Shown here one piece after another: positions 18,625-26,682 of a DNA stretch of 64,000 bases; position 1 is the stretch's first letter, and each line of letters starts with the position of its first letter. This stretch comes from Dehalococcoidia bacterium UBA2991. GTDB taxonomy: Bacteria; Chloroflexota; Dehalococcoidia; Tepidiformales; Tepidiformaceae. Below the pieces are notes generated by a model that saw nothing but the letters and a program-made list of their open reading frames with translations, did no database searches and had not been told where the DNA came from. The stretch lies in the NCBI GenBank assembly GCA_002346645.1, contig DEAD01000014.1, forward strand, positions 6,522-70,521. The letters are read 5' to 3'. A program made the translations under genes and the position numbers.

Positions 18625-19172
18625 GCTGGCGTATCGAACCCTTTCCTGAGGAAGGCGCCCTGTTAGAGGGAGCCATCGAGGTCTACGCAGCTGCTTTTGC
18701 TCCCCCTCCCTACAGCGATCCGGATCGGGGCGAGGAAATTCGCTACCGACTGCGAAGTCTGCACCGAGAACGCTTAGGTTTTAGGGGATTCATTTCACTC
18801 AGTGAGCCCAAAGATGTAAGTACTCCCTCACACGGTGTAGTAGGCATGACCTACGGATACTGCAGTCAACGGGGCCAGTGGTGGAGGGATGTAGTGGCAC
18901 GCAAGCTAGACAGACAAGCTCGTAAGCAGTGGCTGGACAGCGCCTACGAGCTCGTAGAGATTGCTGTACACCCTAGCTTCCAAAATCAAGGAGTCGGAGC
19001 AATACTCGTAAACAATCTGCTTGAAGGGCGTCCAGAATCGACATGCGTGCTAAGCACCCGTACGGATAGCCGTGCTCACAATCTATATGCCAGGCTGGGC
19101 TTCGAAATAGTAACCGAGATGACCTTCACCCCAGGAGGCGCACCTTTTTACGTGATGGGGAAGATGCTCTAG
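18621..19172 (+). CDS. GNAT-family N-acetyltransferase
   Basis: 183 residues. The acetyl-CoA-binding motif A is visible as VEIAVHPSFQNQGVGAILVNNLL, shown here only in part: the Q-x-x-G-V-G core. It is followed by the motif B region RAHNLYARLGFEIVTEM. The N-terminal half has acidic and aromatic residues of the acceptor site but the acceptor is unknown. The ATG overlaps the chelatase TGA, so the two are translationally coupled. Confidence 0.83.
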   Translation: MSWRIEPFPEEGALLEGAIEVYAAAFAPPPYSDPDRGEEIRYRLRSLHRERLGFRGFISLSEPKDVSTPSHGVVGMTYGYCSQRGQWWRDVVARKLDRQARKQWLDSAYELVEIAVHPSFQNQGVGAILVNNLLEGRPESTCVLSTRTDSRAHNLYARLGFEIVTEMTFTPGGAPFYVMGKML

Positions 19173-19175
19173 CAC

Positions 19176-20411
19176 CTATACCGTCAGGCGGGATGGGTTC
19201 TCTAGAATCGACTGGATCTCCTTGAGGAACCGGGCACCCTCTGCACCATCGGTAACGCGATGATCCGCACTTAGAGCGAGAGTCATGAGCTGACGGACGG
19301 AAATATCTTCATCAACTACGGCAGGGCGAGCAGTGATGGAACCAACGCCAAGTATTGCTGCCTGACCGGCGTTGATGATGCCGACAAGCACATCGATACC
19401 GTAGGCGCCCAGGTTCGTGATAGTAAAGGTTCCACTGGAGTACTCTTCCGCCCGCAAGCGTCCCGCCCGGGCACGATCGACAAGCCCTTTCGACTCCTCC
19501 GCTATCTGAGGCAACGGCTTGGCAGCCACATCAATCAAAGCAGGAGCTATGAGTCCTTCGTCGAGCGCCACCCCGATGTTGATATCCACCTGTTCGTGGT
19601 ATTGGATACCGTCATCAGTAAGTGAAGCATTGAACTTCGAGTGACTTACCAGCGCAACAGCACTGGCCTTCACCAGCATATCGTTCACACTCACACGCTG
19701 TTCTTCATGGAGAACAAGATTGATGTGGCGACGAAATGCCATCGCTTCGGTCATATCCACATCCACAGTTAGGTAGTAGTGCGGCTGGCGCTGCTTTGCA
19801 TCAATCATGTTGCGGGCAATAGCTGTCCGCATGCGCGAAAGGGGCTCAACCCGCGACGGGTTTGGAGGCGGCGGAGAATCTGGTTCGACCGTGGGTACCC
19901 CTACGCCAGAATGCTGAGCACTGCCAGCGATAAAAGCCTCTACATCGCGGCGCAGAATCCGACCATCAGGACCAGAGCCAACCACCTCAGTGATTTCTAT
20001 TCCAGCGTCTTGGGCAATTCGGCGAGCAACCGGAGACACCCTCACACGCCGAGCGTCTAGATCGGAACCAGTTCCATCGGCCGACGGGGCAGTAACAGCA
20101 CGAGGTCGCGGCTTTTCGACAACCTGGCTGCTTTCCATTTCTTGCCGGGGCACGACTTCAGGCATCTCCTCATCCGCATTGCCAAGTAGGGCAATCACCT
20201 CACCGACAGGGACAACATCACCTTCCTGGGCGATAACCTTACGAAGAACACCTGCTTCAAAGACCTCCAACTCTACAGTGGCCTTATCGGTCTCTATCTC
20301 CGCGATAATGTCGCCTCGTTCTACCTTGTCTCCAGGAGCTTTAAGCCAACTCACAAGAGTACCTTCCGTCATATCGGCACCCATCTGTGGCATCACCACT
20401 TCGAAAGCCAT
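19176..20411 (-). CDS. pdhC: 2-oxoacid dehydrogenase E2 (dihydrolipoamide acyltransferase)
   Basis: 411 residues. N-terminal lipoyl domain with the lipoylated Lys in EIETDKATVELE, a Pro-rich linker, the E3/E1-binding domain RVSPVARRIAQDAGI, and the catalytic domain ending in SADHRVTDGAEGARFL with the active-site His and Asp. The start is ATG 20411, set by a full AAGGAGG 5 nt upstream; an open frame reaches to 20612 inside E1beta. Third gene of the E1alpha-E1beta-E2 operon. No E3 lipoamide dehydrogenase is in the window. Confidence 0.93.
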   Translation of the reverse strand: MAFEVVMPQMGADMTEGTLVSWLKAPGDKVERGDIIAEIETDKATVELEVFEAGVLRKVIAQEGDVVPVGEVIALLGNADEEMPEVVPRQEMESSQVVEKPRPRAVTAPSADGTGSDLDARRVRVSPVARRIAQDAGIEITEVVGSGPDGRILRRDVEAFIAGSAQHSGVGVPTVEPDSPPPPNPSRVEPLSRMRTAIARNMIDAKQRQPHYYLTVDVDMTEAMAFRRHINLVLHEEQRVSVNDMLVKASAVALVSHSKFNASLTDDGIQYHEQVDINIGVALDEGLIAPALIDVAAKPLPQIAEESKGLVDRARAGRLRAEEYSSGTFTITNLGAYGIDVLVGIINAGQAAILGVGSITARPAVVDEDISVRQLMTLALSADHRVTDGAEGARFLKEIQSILENPSRLTV

Positions 20412-20421
20412 CTGGACCTCC

Positions 20422-21399
20422 TTAGAGCATCCCCAGTACCGCCTCAACCACGTCCTCTTCGGAGGGCAGGGCAGCGTATTCAAGGTTGCGGTTATAGGGC
20501 ATAGGAACATCTTTGCCAGCAACACGAGCAACGGGAGCATCGAGCCAATCGAATGCAAGCTCCATGATCTGCGCGGAAATCTCTCCCGCGAAGCCACCAA
20601 ACTTCCAGTCATCCTCTACAACAACGGCTCGGTTCGTCTGCTGCACGGACTTGATAACTGTCGACATGTCTAGAGGGCGAAGAGTGCGAAGATCGATGAC
20701 CTCAGCAGCAAGGCCATGCTCCGCCGCGAGTATGTCAGCTGCTCGCGTGCACTGGTGCACACTTCCGCTGTAACCCACAAGAGTGACGTCCTTTCCTGAA
20801 CGCAGCACCGCAGCCTCACCAAATTCAACAAGATGTTCAGGATCTTCAGGAACCTCGCCACGGACACCATAGAGGGCAGTATGTTCGATAAAAACAACAG
20901 GATTAGGCTCTCGAAAAGCTCGCTTCAGTAGGCCTTTCGCATCGCCAGGAAAGGCAGGACAGACCACAGTGAGTCCAGGAAAATGTGCAAACATCCCCTC
21001 AAGACTGTGACTGTGAGTAGCACCGAGCTGGCTTCCTGCACCACTCGCCATCCGCAAGACAAGTGGCACATTCACCTGCCCGCTGGTCATGTAATGGAGC
21101 TTGGAAGCATTGTTCACAATCTGGTCCAGCGCGACCAGGCTAAAGTTGATGGTCATGATCTCGACCATGGGCACTAAGCCGGCCAGGGCAGCTCCGACTC
21201 CAGCACCGACAATGCCAGACTCAGAGATGGGTGTGTCACGAACCCTTTCAGGGCCGAATTCATCGAGGAGCCCCCGGGTACAGGCATAGGAACCACCGTA
21301 GGCCCCAATGTCCTCCCCCATCAGGAAGACACGGTCATCACGCAACATCTCTTCACGCATCGCATCACGTATCGCATCACGCATACGCATCTCCGTCAT
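20422..21399 (-). CDS. pdhB: 2-oxoacid dehydrogenase E1 component, beta subunit
   Basis: 325 residues of the transketolase C-half fold: MRMRDAIRDAMREEM start, FLMGEDIGAYGG, and VVVEDDWKFGGFAGEI as in pyruvate or acetoin dehydrogenase E1beta. It forms the alpha2beta2 thiamine-diphosphate enzyme with the product of the upstream gene. The ATG shares one base with the E1alpha stop (TGATG), so the two are coupled. Pyruvate is the likeliest substrate, but branched-chain oxoacids cannot be excluded. Confidence 0.93.
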   Translation of the reverse strand: MTEMRMRDAIRDAMREEMLRDDRVFLMGEDIGAYGGSYACTRGLLDEFGPERVRDTPISESGIVGAGVGAALAGLVPMVEIMTINFSLVALDQIVNNASKLHYMTSGQVNVPLVLRMASGAGSQLGATHSHSLEGMFAHFPGLTVVCPAFPGDAKGLLKRAFREPNPVVFIEHTALYGVRGEVPEDPEHLVEFGEAAVLRSGKDVTLVGYSGSVHQCTRAADILAAEHGLAAEVIDLRTLRPLDMSTVIKSVQQTNRAVVVEDDWKFGGFAGEISAQIMELAFDWLDAPVARVAGKDVPMPYNRNLEYAALPSEEDVVEAVLGML

Positions 21400-22409
21400 C
21401 AGGAAGACTCCTCTCTTTCCTTAGTGACGTGGTCATAAAGGGTGTGAAGGCCGGGCTCAGGGCTTGCATCAGCAAAGGCAACTGCTTCGTCAACCTCAGA
21501 CTCCACCCGATCAACAAGTGCGTTATATCCTGACTCGTCGAGAAGACCACCAGCCATCATTGAGTTCCGTAGCCGTTGAATGGCATCCTTCTGGCGAAAA
21601 GACTCAACTTCCTCCTTAGTGCGATAGAGCTCGGGATCGGCCATGGAGTGACCCCGATAACGGTAGGTGAGCGCCTCAATAAAGTAGGGACCATTACCTT
21701 CGCGGCAGTGAGCAAGGGCAAGTTGGGTAGCAGAGTAAACTTCTAGTACATCCATACCATCAATGCGGACACTAGGAATCTGATAGGCAGCAGCAATCTT
21801 GTAGACATCATTGGCAAGGGAGTCATCAAACGGGACCCCCATCCCATAACCGTTGTTCTCACAAAACCAAACCACTGGAAGCTTCCAAATAGCAGCAAGA
21901 TTTAGGGCTTCATGAAACTCACCCTCCCCAACTCCACCATCTCCGAAGATGCAGAGGGTAGCCCAGTCCTTTTGGGTGAATTGCGCAGCTAGACCGAGAC
22001 CAGTAGCAATCGGCATGTGACCAGCAACGATCGCGTATCCCCCCAAGAAGTTGCTATCGACGTCAAAGATATGCATAGAACCGCCACGGCCCTTGTTAGT
22101 TCCGTCTACACGAGCAAAGAGCTCAGCCATGATGCGATTGGCATCGATCCCCCGAGCAAGAGCATGGCCATGATCTCGGTAGTGGGTGACAATCTTGTCA
22201 TCGTCGCGCAGGGCATTGATGGCCCCAACAGCGCAAGCTTCCTCCCCGGTGTAAAGATGCAGAAACCCACGGATCTTGCCGAGGGAGTACATCTCGGCAC
22301 ACTTTTCTTCAAAACGCCGGATTAGCAACATCTCGTATAAGAATTGCTGCTGTAGATCGCCATTCAGTGATTTACCAGCAATTTCAGGAATTCCCTGGCC
22401 CACGTTCAC
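21399..22409 (-). CDS. pdhA: 2-oxoacid dehydrogenase E1 component, alpha subunit
   Basis: 336 residues. The thiamine-diphosphate/Mg motif runs GDGGVGEGEFHEAL...ENNGYGMG, and the phosphorylation-loop-like region YRYRGHSMADP is present, as in PdhA. The reaction is oxidative decarboxylation of pyruvate (or a relative) on ThDP. The start is GTG 22409 with GGAG 4-5 nt upstream. A TACACT -10 at 22442-22447 would give a leader of about 25 nt. First gene of the operon. Confidence 0.93.
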   Translation of the reverse strand: MNVGQGIPEIAGKSLNGDLQQQFLYEMLLIRRFEEKCAEMYSLGKIRGFLHLYTGEEACAVGAINALRDDDKIVTHYRDHGHALARGIDANRIMAELFARVDGTNKGRGGSMHIFDVDSNFLGGYAIVAGHMPIATGLGLAAQFTQKDWATLCIFGDGGVGEGEFHEALNLAAIWKLPVVWFCENNGYGMGVPFDDSLANDVYKIAAAYQIPSVRIDGMDVLEVYSATQLALAHCREGNGPYFIEALTYRYRGHSMADPELYRTKEEVESFRQKDAIQRLRNSMMAGGLLDESGYNALVDRVESEVDEAVAFADASPEPGLHTLYDHVTKEREESS

Positions 22410-22441
22410 TCTGCTCCACTCTTTGTGATCGGCATGGCCAC

Positions 22442-22447
22442 AGTGTA
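22442..22447 (-). promoter_or_regulatory. Putative -10 box (TACACT) of the E1alpha-E1beta-E2 operon
   Basis: TACACT on the minus strand lies 32 nt before the GTG start. The resulting leader contains the GGAG ribosome site, so this is a leadered promoter, diverging from that of the HisN-like gene. Confidence 0.45.
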
Positions 22448-22508
22448 GGGGACGACCAGTAACGGTGGGACCACTAAGCCCAGATGGGCCGCTGAAAGAT
22501 AGACAGGC

Positions 22509-22514
22509 TAGACT
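22509..22514 (+). promoter_or_regulatory. Putative -10 box (TAGACT) of the HisN-like gene
   Basis: TAGACT ends 6 nt before ATG 22521 and no Shine-Dalgarno fits between them, predicting a leaderless mRNA. Confidence 0.65.
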
Positions 22515-22520
22515 CCACCC

Positions 22521-23303
22521 ATGGCAAACGAGCTGAAAGAGCTAACCAGCATCGCTCGGCGCGCAGCATCTATTGCGGGCGAAGTGGTCATGCCCTTTTT
22601 TGAAGAGCCCCTCACTATTGAATTGAAGGCAGACGGGACGCCTGTGACAGTCGCAGACCTACGTGCCGAAGAAGCCATGCGCGAACTTTTTGCTCGAGAG
22701 ACTCCTTCCTTTGCAGTTTTAGGCGAGGAACAAGGTGAATCCGAAAGCGATGGGCAATACCGTTGGGTGATTGATCCGATCGATGGCACAAAGAGCTTTA
22801 TCCACCGCGTTCCTTTGTTTGGGACTTTGGTTGCACTAGAAAAAGACGGAAAGCCAGTAATCGGGGTAGTCGCATGCCACGCAGTTTCCGAAACAGCCTG
22901 GGCTAGTCAGGGAGGGGGAGCTTTTCTCAACGGAGAACCTACACGGGTCAGTGCAATAACCTCACTAAAGGAAGCGACAGTCCTAACGACCTCACCAACA
23001 AGCCTGCAGGCCCGTTCACCGGAGGGTTTCGCAAAGTTAGGGCACCAGGCCGCCCTTACCCGTGGGTGGGGAGACTGTTATGGCTACCTAGCAGTAGTTG
23101 CAGGACGGGCTGAGGCGATGATTGACCCAGAAGTAAACCATTGGGACATAGCTCCCTTCCCTATTCTTTTGGAGGAAGCAGGTGGCCGGCTAACAACCTG
23201 GTCCGGGATGGATGGGGCTGGGAAAGACGCAGTTGCTACAAATGGTCTCGTACACGAAGCACTGCAGGCAATTCTGGCCGAGAAGGAAATCGAGACTTCC
23301 TAG
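22521..23303 (+). CDS. hisN: Inositol-monophosphatase-family phosphatase, probably histidinol-phosphatase
   Basis: 260 residues. Metal-binding motifs are GEEQGE (first acidic pair), the family signature WVIDPIDGTKSF, and NHWDIAPFPILLEEAGG near the C-terminus. The TPVTVADLRAEEAMRE segment resembles HisN-type histidinol phosphatases more than inositol monophosphatases, and a his cluster lies 13 kb away, so histidinol-phosphate is a plausible but unproved substrate. It ends 3 nt from the convergent truB stop. Confidence 0.85.
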   Translation: MANELKELTSIARRAASIAGEVVMPFFEEPLTIELKADGTPVTVADLRAEEAMRELFARETPSFAVLGEEQGESESDGQYRWVIDPIDGTKSFIHRVPLFGTLVALEKDGKPVIGVVACHAVSETAWASQGGGAFLNGEPTRVSAITSLKEATVLTTSPTSLQARSPEGFAKLGHQAALTRGWGDCYGYLAVVAGRAEAMIDPEVNHWDIAPFPILLEEAGGRLTTWSGMDGAGKDAVATNGLVHEALQAILAEKEIETS

Positions 23304-23306
23304 GCC

Positions 23307-24221
23307 TTAGGCATCAGTTACAACCTTCATAGCTCGCACACGACCAGGCTCTGCAACCTCGCCAACACCGACGAAGGAGCCATCAACGCCATAGAGTCGG
23401 GCAAGATTGGCAGGGCGGAGAAAGCCACCCTGAGCCCACGCTAACTGGCCATTGCGGAGCTGCTCAGCATGACCATCAGTAAGGATAGCTGCAGCGCTTT
23501 CGGCAACGCCTTCATCGGCAGGGCGCACAATCTCATCAAGCTTATCTGACTCAACAAAAGCACCGATGTCCTCCACGACTATGGCATCACGAACATGAAA
23601 GGGGCCACTAGCAGTGCGTCTCAGGCTGGCAAGGTGGGCACCGCAACCTATAGCGCGACCGATATCTCGTGCCAAACTGCGGACATACATACCAGGACCG
23701 CATCGCACATCAACCCGAATAATTCCAGGAGCAGTTCGTAGCAGCCTAAGTGAAGATACCTGCACAGGTCGGGGGCGAAGTTCCGGGGTCTCGCCCTTAC
23801 GGGCGAGAGCGTAGGCACGGCGCCCTTCCACTTTTACAGCGCTGTAAGCGGGCGGCGTCTGCATAATCTCGCCCGTGAAACGCTCAGCAAGCTTGCTTAG
23901 GTCTATATCCCCTTGGGGAACCTCACTGGTCCTGATGGGCTCACCTTCAGCATCGTCAGTATCAGTCTCTCGACCGAGAGCAATCTCCCCTTCGTATACC
24001 TTCTCGCTAGCCATCATGTACTCAACCAAACGCGTAGCTCTTCCTAGGCAAAGAACAAGGAGCCCTGTCGCCATGGGGTCTAAAGCACCAGTGTGGCCTA
24101 TGCGTCGCTGGCCAGTAAGCCGACGGGAGCGAGCAACAACATCGTGACTGGTCCACCCAGGTTCCTTATCAATGAGAAGCACACCAGTTAAGCCAGAGTC
24201 TCCCTTGCGGCGCCTGCTCAT
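23307..24221 (-). CDS. truB: tRNA pseudouridine-55 synthase TruB
   Basis: 304 residues. The catalytic Asp48 lies in GHTGALDPMATGLL, and the KVEGRRAYALAR and RCGPGMYVRSLARDIG blocks are family hallmarks. It makes the T-loop pseudouridine of tRNA. The C-terminal part has a PUA-like segment. The start overlaps the rbfA stop as ATGA, so it is the last gene of nusA-ylxR-infB-rbfA-truB. Confidence 0.96.
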   Translation of the reverse strand: MSRRRKGDSGLTGVLLIDKEPGWTSHDVVARSRRLTGQRRIGHTGALDPMATGLLVLCLGRATRLVEYMMASEKVYEGEIALGRETDTDDAEGEPIRTSEVPQGDIDLSKLAERFTGEIMQTPPAYSAVKVEGRRAYALARKGETPELRPRPVQVSSLRLLRTAPGIIRVDVRCGPGMYVRSLARDIGRAIGCGAHLASLRRTASGPFHVRDAIVVEDIGAFVESDKLDEIVRPADEGVAESAAAILTDGHAEQLRNGQLAWAQGGFLRPANLARLYGVDGSFVGVGEVAEPGRVRAMKVVTDA

Positions 24222-24589
24222 GAGTCGCCAACACTAGCATCGCGAGAACGGGCAAGATCGGCGATTGTCGAAGCCAAACGAGCACCACGCTCGATGGAGG
24301 AGTCAAACTGAAACTTAAGTGAGGGCGTACGCCGCATCCGCAAACGCCGACGAAGTTCACGTTCAAGGAAGGGAACTGCACTCTGGAGGCCAGCAAGCGC
24401 CTCCTCTCTCTCCTCATCAGTGCCAAGGTGGGACACGAAGATGGACGCCACTCTTAAATCAGCACTCACATTGACTTCTGTGATGGAAAGTAGCGCACCT
24501 TCTAGTCGAGGATCTTTAAGATCGCGCTGAATTAGAGCACTAATCTCTTCACGAAGAAGCTCGCTGACGCGGCTGGTCCGCCGGCTCAT
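24218..24589 (-). CDS. rbfA: Ribosome-binding factor A
   Basis: 123 residues starting MSRRTSRVSELLREEISALI, with the KH-like core DPRLEGALLSITEVNVSADL. It helps 16S rRNA 5'-end maturation in late 30S assembly. An open frame extends to 24838 through the infB 3' end, but homology and length place the start at 24589, 22 nt after the infB stop. It is in the conserved order infB-rbfA-truB. Confidence 0.95.
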   Translation of the reverse strand: MSRRTSRVSELLREEISALIQRDLKDPRLEGALLSITEVNVSADLRVASIFVSHLGTDEEREEALAGLQSAVPFLERELRRRLRMRRTPSLKFQFDSSIERGARLASTIADLARSRDASVGDS

Positions 24590-24611
24590 AGCGATCCCAC
24601 GTGATACCGCG

Positions 24612-26381
24612 TTAGTTAACGCGCTTTTGGTGATAGAACTCCAAGAGGTCACCCTCCTGGAAGTTGTCGAATTGCTCGAGGACCACGCCACACTCGAAGC
24701 CCTGTTGCACTTCTCGCACATCATCCTGAAAACGGCGCAACCCGGCACAGTTAGTGTCAGCGACCTCTTGCCCATCCCTGAGTACTCGAGTGCCATCCCC
24801 ACGTAGCAGAGTTCCTTCAGTGACGTAGCAGCCAGCAATTTGGCCTACTCGGCTGGAGCGGAAAAGCTGCCGAACCTCAGCTACCCCATCGACGATGCGT
24901 TCGTAAATGGGTTCGTAAAGACCCTCAAGGGCTTGATCCACGCTTTCAATCAGCTGGTAGATAACATCATAGGTCCGAATTTCGACGCCATTGGTTTCTG
25001 CCTGACTAGCAGCAGAAGGCTCTGTGCGCACATTGAAAGCAAGAATAATCGCACCAGAAGCATCGGCGAGCATGACATCAGACTCACTCACGGAACCAGT
25101 GGCAGTGTGGATGACCTTTATCTTTACCTCACCCGTTCCCAAGCCCTGAAGAGAACCTCGGATAGCTTCGGCCGTGCCTCGCACATCGGTCTTAAGGATA
25201 AGGAGAAGCTCCTTGACATTGCCGGCACCCACTTCGTTGAAAAGGGTCTCCAATGTGAGTCCACCATGGCGGACTCCGGTAGAACTTTCGGCCTCGCGAC
25301 GAGCCTCTTCCACTATTCGACGAGCGGATCGCTCGCTCTCAATTACCTCGATGGCGTCACCCGCGGCAGGAACGTCCTCAAGTCCCATGATCCTCACAGG
25401 ACGGGAAGGCCCAGCCTCACTCAGGCGATCTCCCCGCTCATCAAACATTGCCTTCACCTTGCCGCTGATAAGGCCACTCACAAGAGCGTCGCCCTGACGC
25501 AGCGTTCCATTGGCGATAAGAACTGTAGCTACAGGGCCCCGGCGGGAATCAAGCTCCGCCTCAACCACCGTTCCAGTTGCAAGGCTATCTGTACTTGCCT
25601 TGAGTTCCTGAATCTCAGCAACAAGATCAATTGACTCGAGCAGATCATCCAGCCCAGCCCCGGTAGTAGCGGAAACAGGAACTGCGAGAACATCTCCACC
25701 GTAATCTTCGACAACGACGCTCTGCTCGGTGAGCTGCTGCTTCACTCGATCGGGGTTTGCCGCCGGAAGGTCGCTTTTGTTAATGGCAATGATCATGGGA
25801 ACTTCCGCTGCCCGGACATGGTTTATAGCCTCAATTGTCTGAGGCATAACACCATCATCAGCAGCCACAACTACGATGGCTACATCGGTAATCTGAGCTC
25901 CGCGCGCGCGCATAGCAGTAAAGGCAGCATGGCCTGGCGTATCTATAAAGGTGATCGGTTTTCCACCACGCTCAATCTGATAAGCACCAATGTGCTGGGT
26001 AATGCCACCTGCTTCTCCGGCAACTACATTCGTTTCGCGGATGGAGTCGAGAAGACTAGTCTTACCGTGATCAACGTGGCCAAGGATGGCTACTATCGGA
26101 GGACGTGGATCACCATCCTCTGACTGCTCCTCATCACTACGAATAACAGCAGCTACGGCTTGGGGTGCAGCCTCTGGAGAAGGTGCAATCCCAAGCTCTG
26201 ATGAAACCAGCGCAGCCGTCTCGTAATCAATAGTGTCGTTCATCGCAGCCATTACACCGTGTGTCATAAGCCGCTTGATGACCTCAACTGGAGAGATCCC
26301 GAGGCGCTCGCTAAGACCCTTTACGGTGATCGCGTCAGGCAGAGTAACTGAGGTGAGTTCGGACGACTGTTGGGCGGTCAT
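24612..26381 (-). CDS. infB: Translation initiation factor IF-2
   Basis: 589 residues, a short form: one IF2_N module at about residues 15-65, then the G domain with G1 GHVDHGKTS (101-109), G3 DTPGH and G4 NKSD, followed by domains II, III and IV. The long charged N-terminal region of enterobacterial IF-2 is missing. It positions initiator tRNA on the 30S subunit. It overlaps ylxR by 4 nt. Confidence 0.97.
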   Translation of the reverse strand: MTAQQSSELTSVTLPDAITVKGLSERLGISPVEVIKRLMTHGVMAAMNDTIDYETAALVSSELGIAPSPEAAPQAVAAVIRSDEEQSEDGDPRPPIVAILGHVDHGKTSLLDSIRETNVVAGEAGGITQHIGAYQIERGGKPITFIDTPGHAAFTAMRARGAQITDVAIVVVAADDGVMPQTIEAINHVRAAEVPMIIAINKSDLPAANPDRVKQQLTEQSVVVEDYGGDVLAVPVSATTGAGLDDLLESIDLVAEIQELKASTDSLATGTVVEAELDSRRGPVATVLIANGTLRQGDALVSGLISGKVKAMFDERGDRLSEAGPSRPVRIMGLEDVPAAGDAIEVIESERSARRIVEEARREAESSTGVRHGGLTLETLFNEVGAGNVKELLLILKTDVRGTAEAIRGSLQGLGTGEVKIKVIHTATGSVSESDVMLADASGAIILAFNVRTEPSAASQAETNGVEIRTYDVIYQLIESVDQALEGLYEPIYERIVDGVAEVRQLFRSSRVGQIAGCYVTEGTLLRGDGTRVLRDGQEVADTNCAGLRRFQDDVREVQQGFECGVVLEQFDNFQEGDLLEFYHQKRVN

Positions 26382-26674
26382 ACTTCCTCCACGCCGATCC
26401 CTGAATTAGTTTCGATGTAACGACGCAGGCCCTCGATATCACCAGCCTTGGGGGACATCCTTAGGGCCTTTCCTATGGTAGCGCCTTGGAAGGCGCTCTC
26501 CCAACAAGAGCGGCTACGATGAAGGTACGCGCCCCTGCCAGAGAGACGTTGACCTGGGACCTCTACAGCAACACCGCCTTCCGCTACACGGACGAGACGA
26601 ACGAGCGAACGCCTGCCGACGGCCTCTCGGCAGCCAATGCAGGTACGCTGCGGCTCACGACGGGCGGCTGGCAT
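26378..26674 (-). CDS. ylxR: YlxR-family RNA-binding protein
   Basis: 98 residues with the family features RTCIGCREAVGRRSLVRLVR and the GRGAYLHRSRSCWESA loop. YlxR (RnpM) proteins sit between nusA and infB in many bacteria and are reported to bind RNA and modulate RNase P or transcription. The start is ATG 26674, 8 nt after nusA; the end overlaps infB. No L7Ae-like gene follows it. Confidence 0.92.
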   Translation of the reverse strand: MPAARREPQRTCIGCREAVGRRSLVRLVRVAEGGVAVEVPGQRLSGRGAYLHRSRSCWESAFQGATIGKALRMSPKAGDIEGLRRYIETNSGIGVEEV

Positions 26675-26682
26675 AACGAACC

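Noticed and set aside
19990..20673. 227-codon open frame on the plus strand across the E2/E1beta junction
   Set aside because: Antisense to two well-supported dehydrogenase genes.
24840..25634. 264-codon open frame on the plus strand
   Set aside because: Entirely antisense to infB; no ribosome site or domain.
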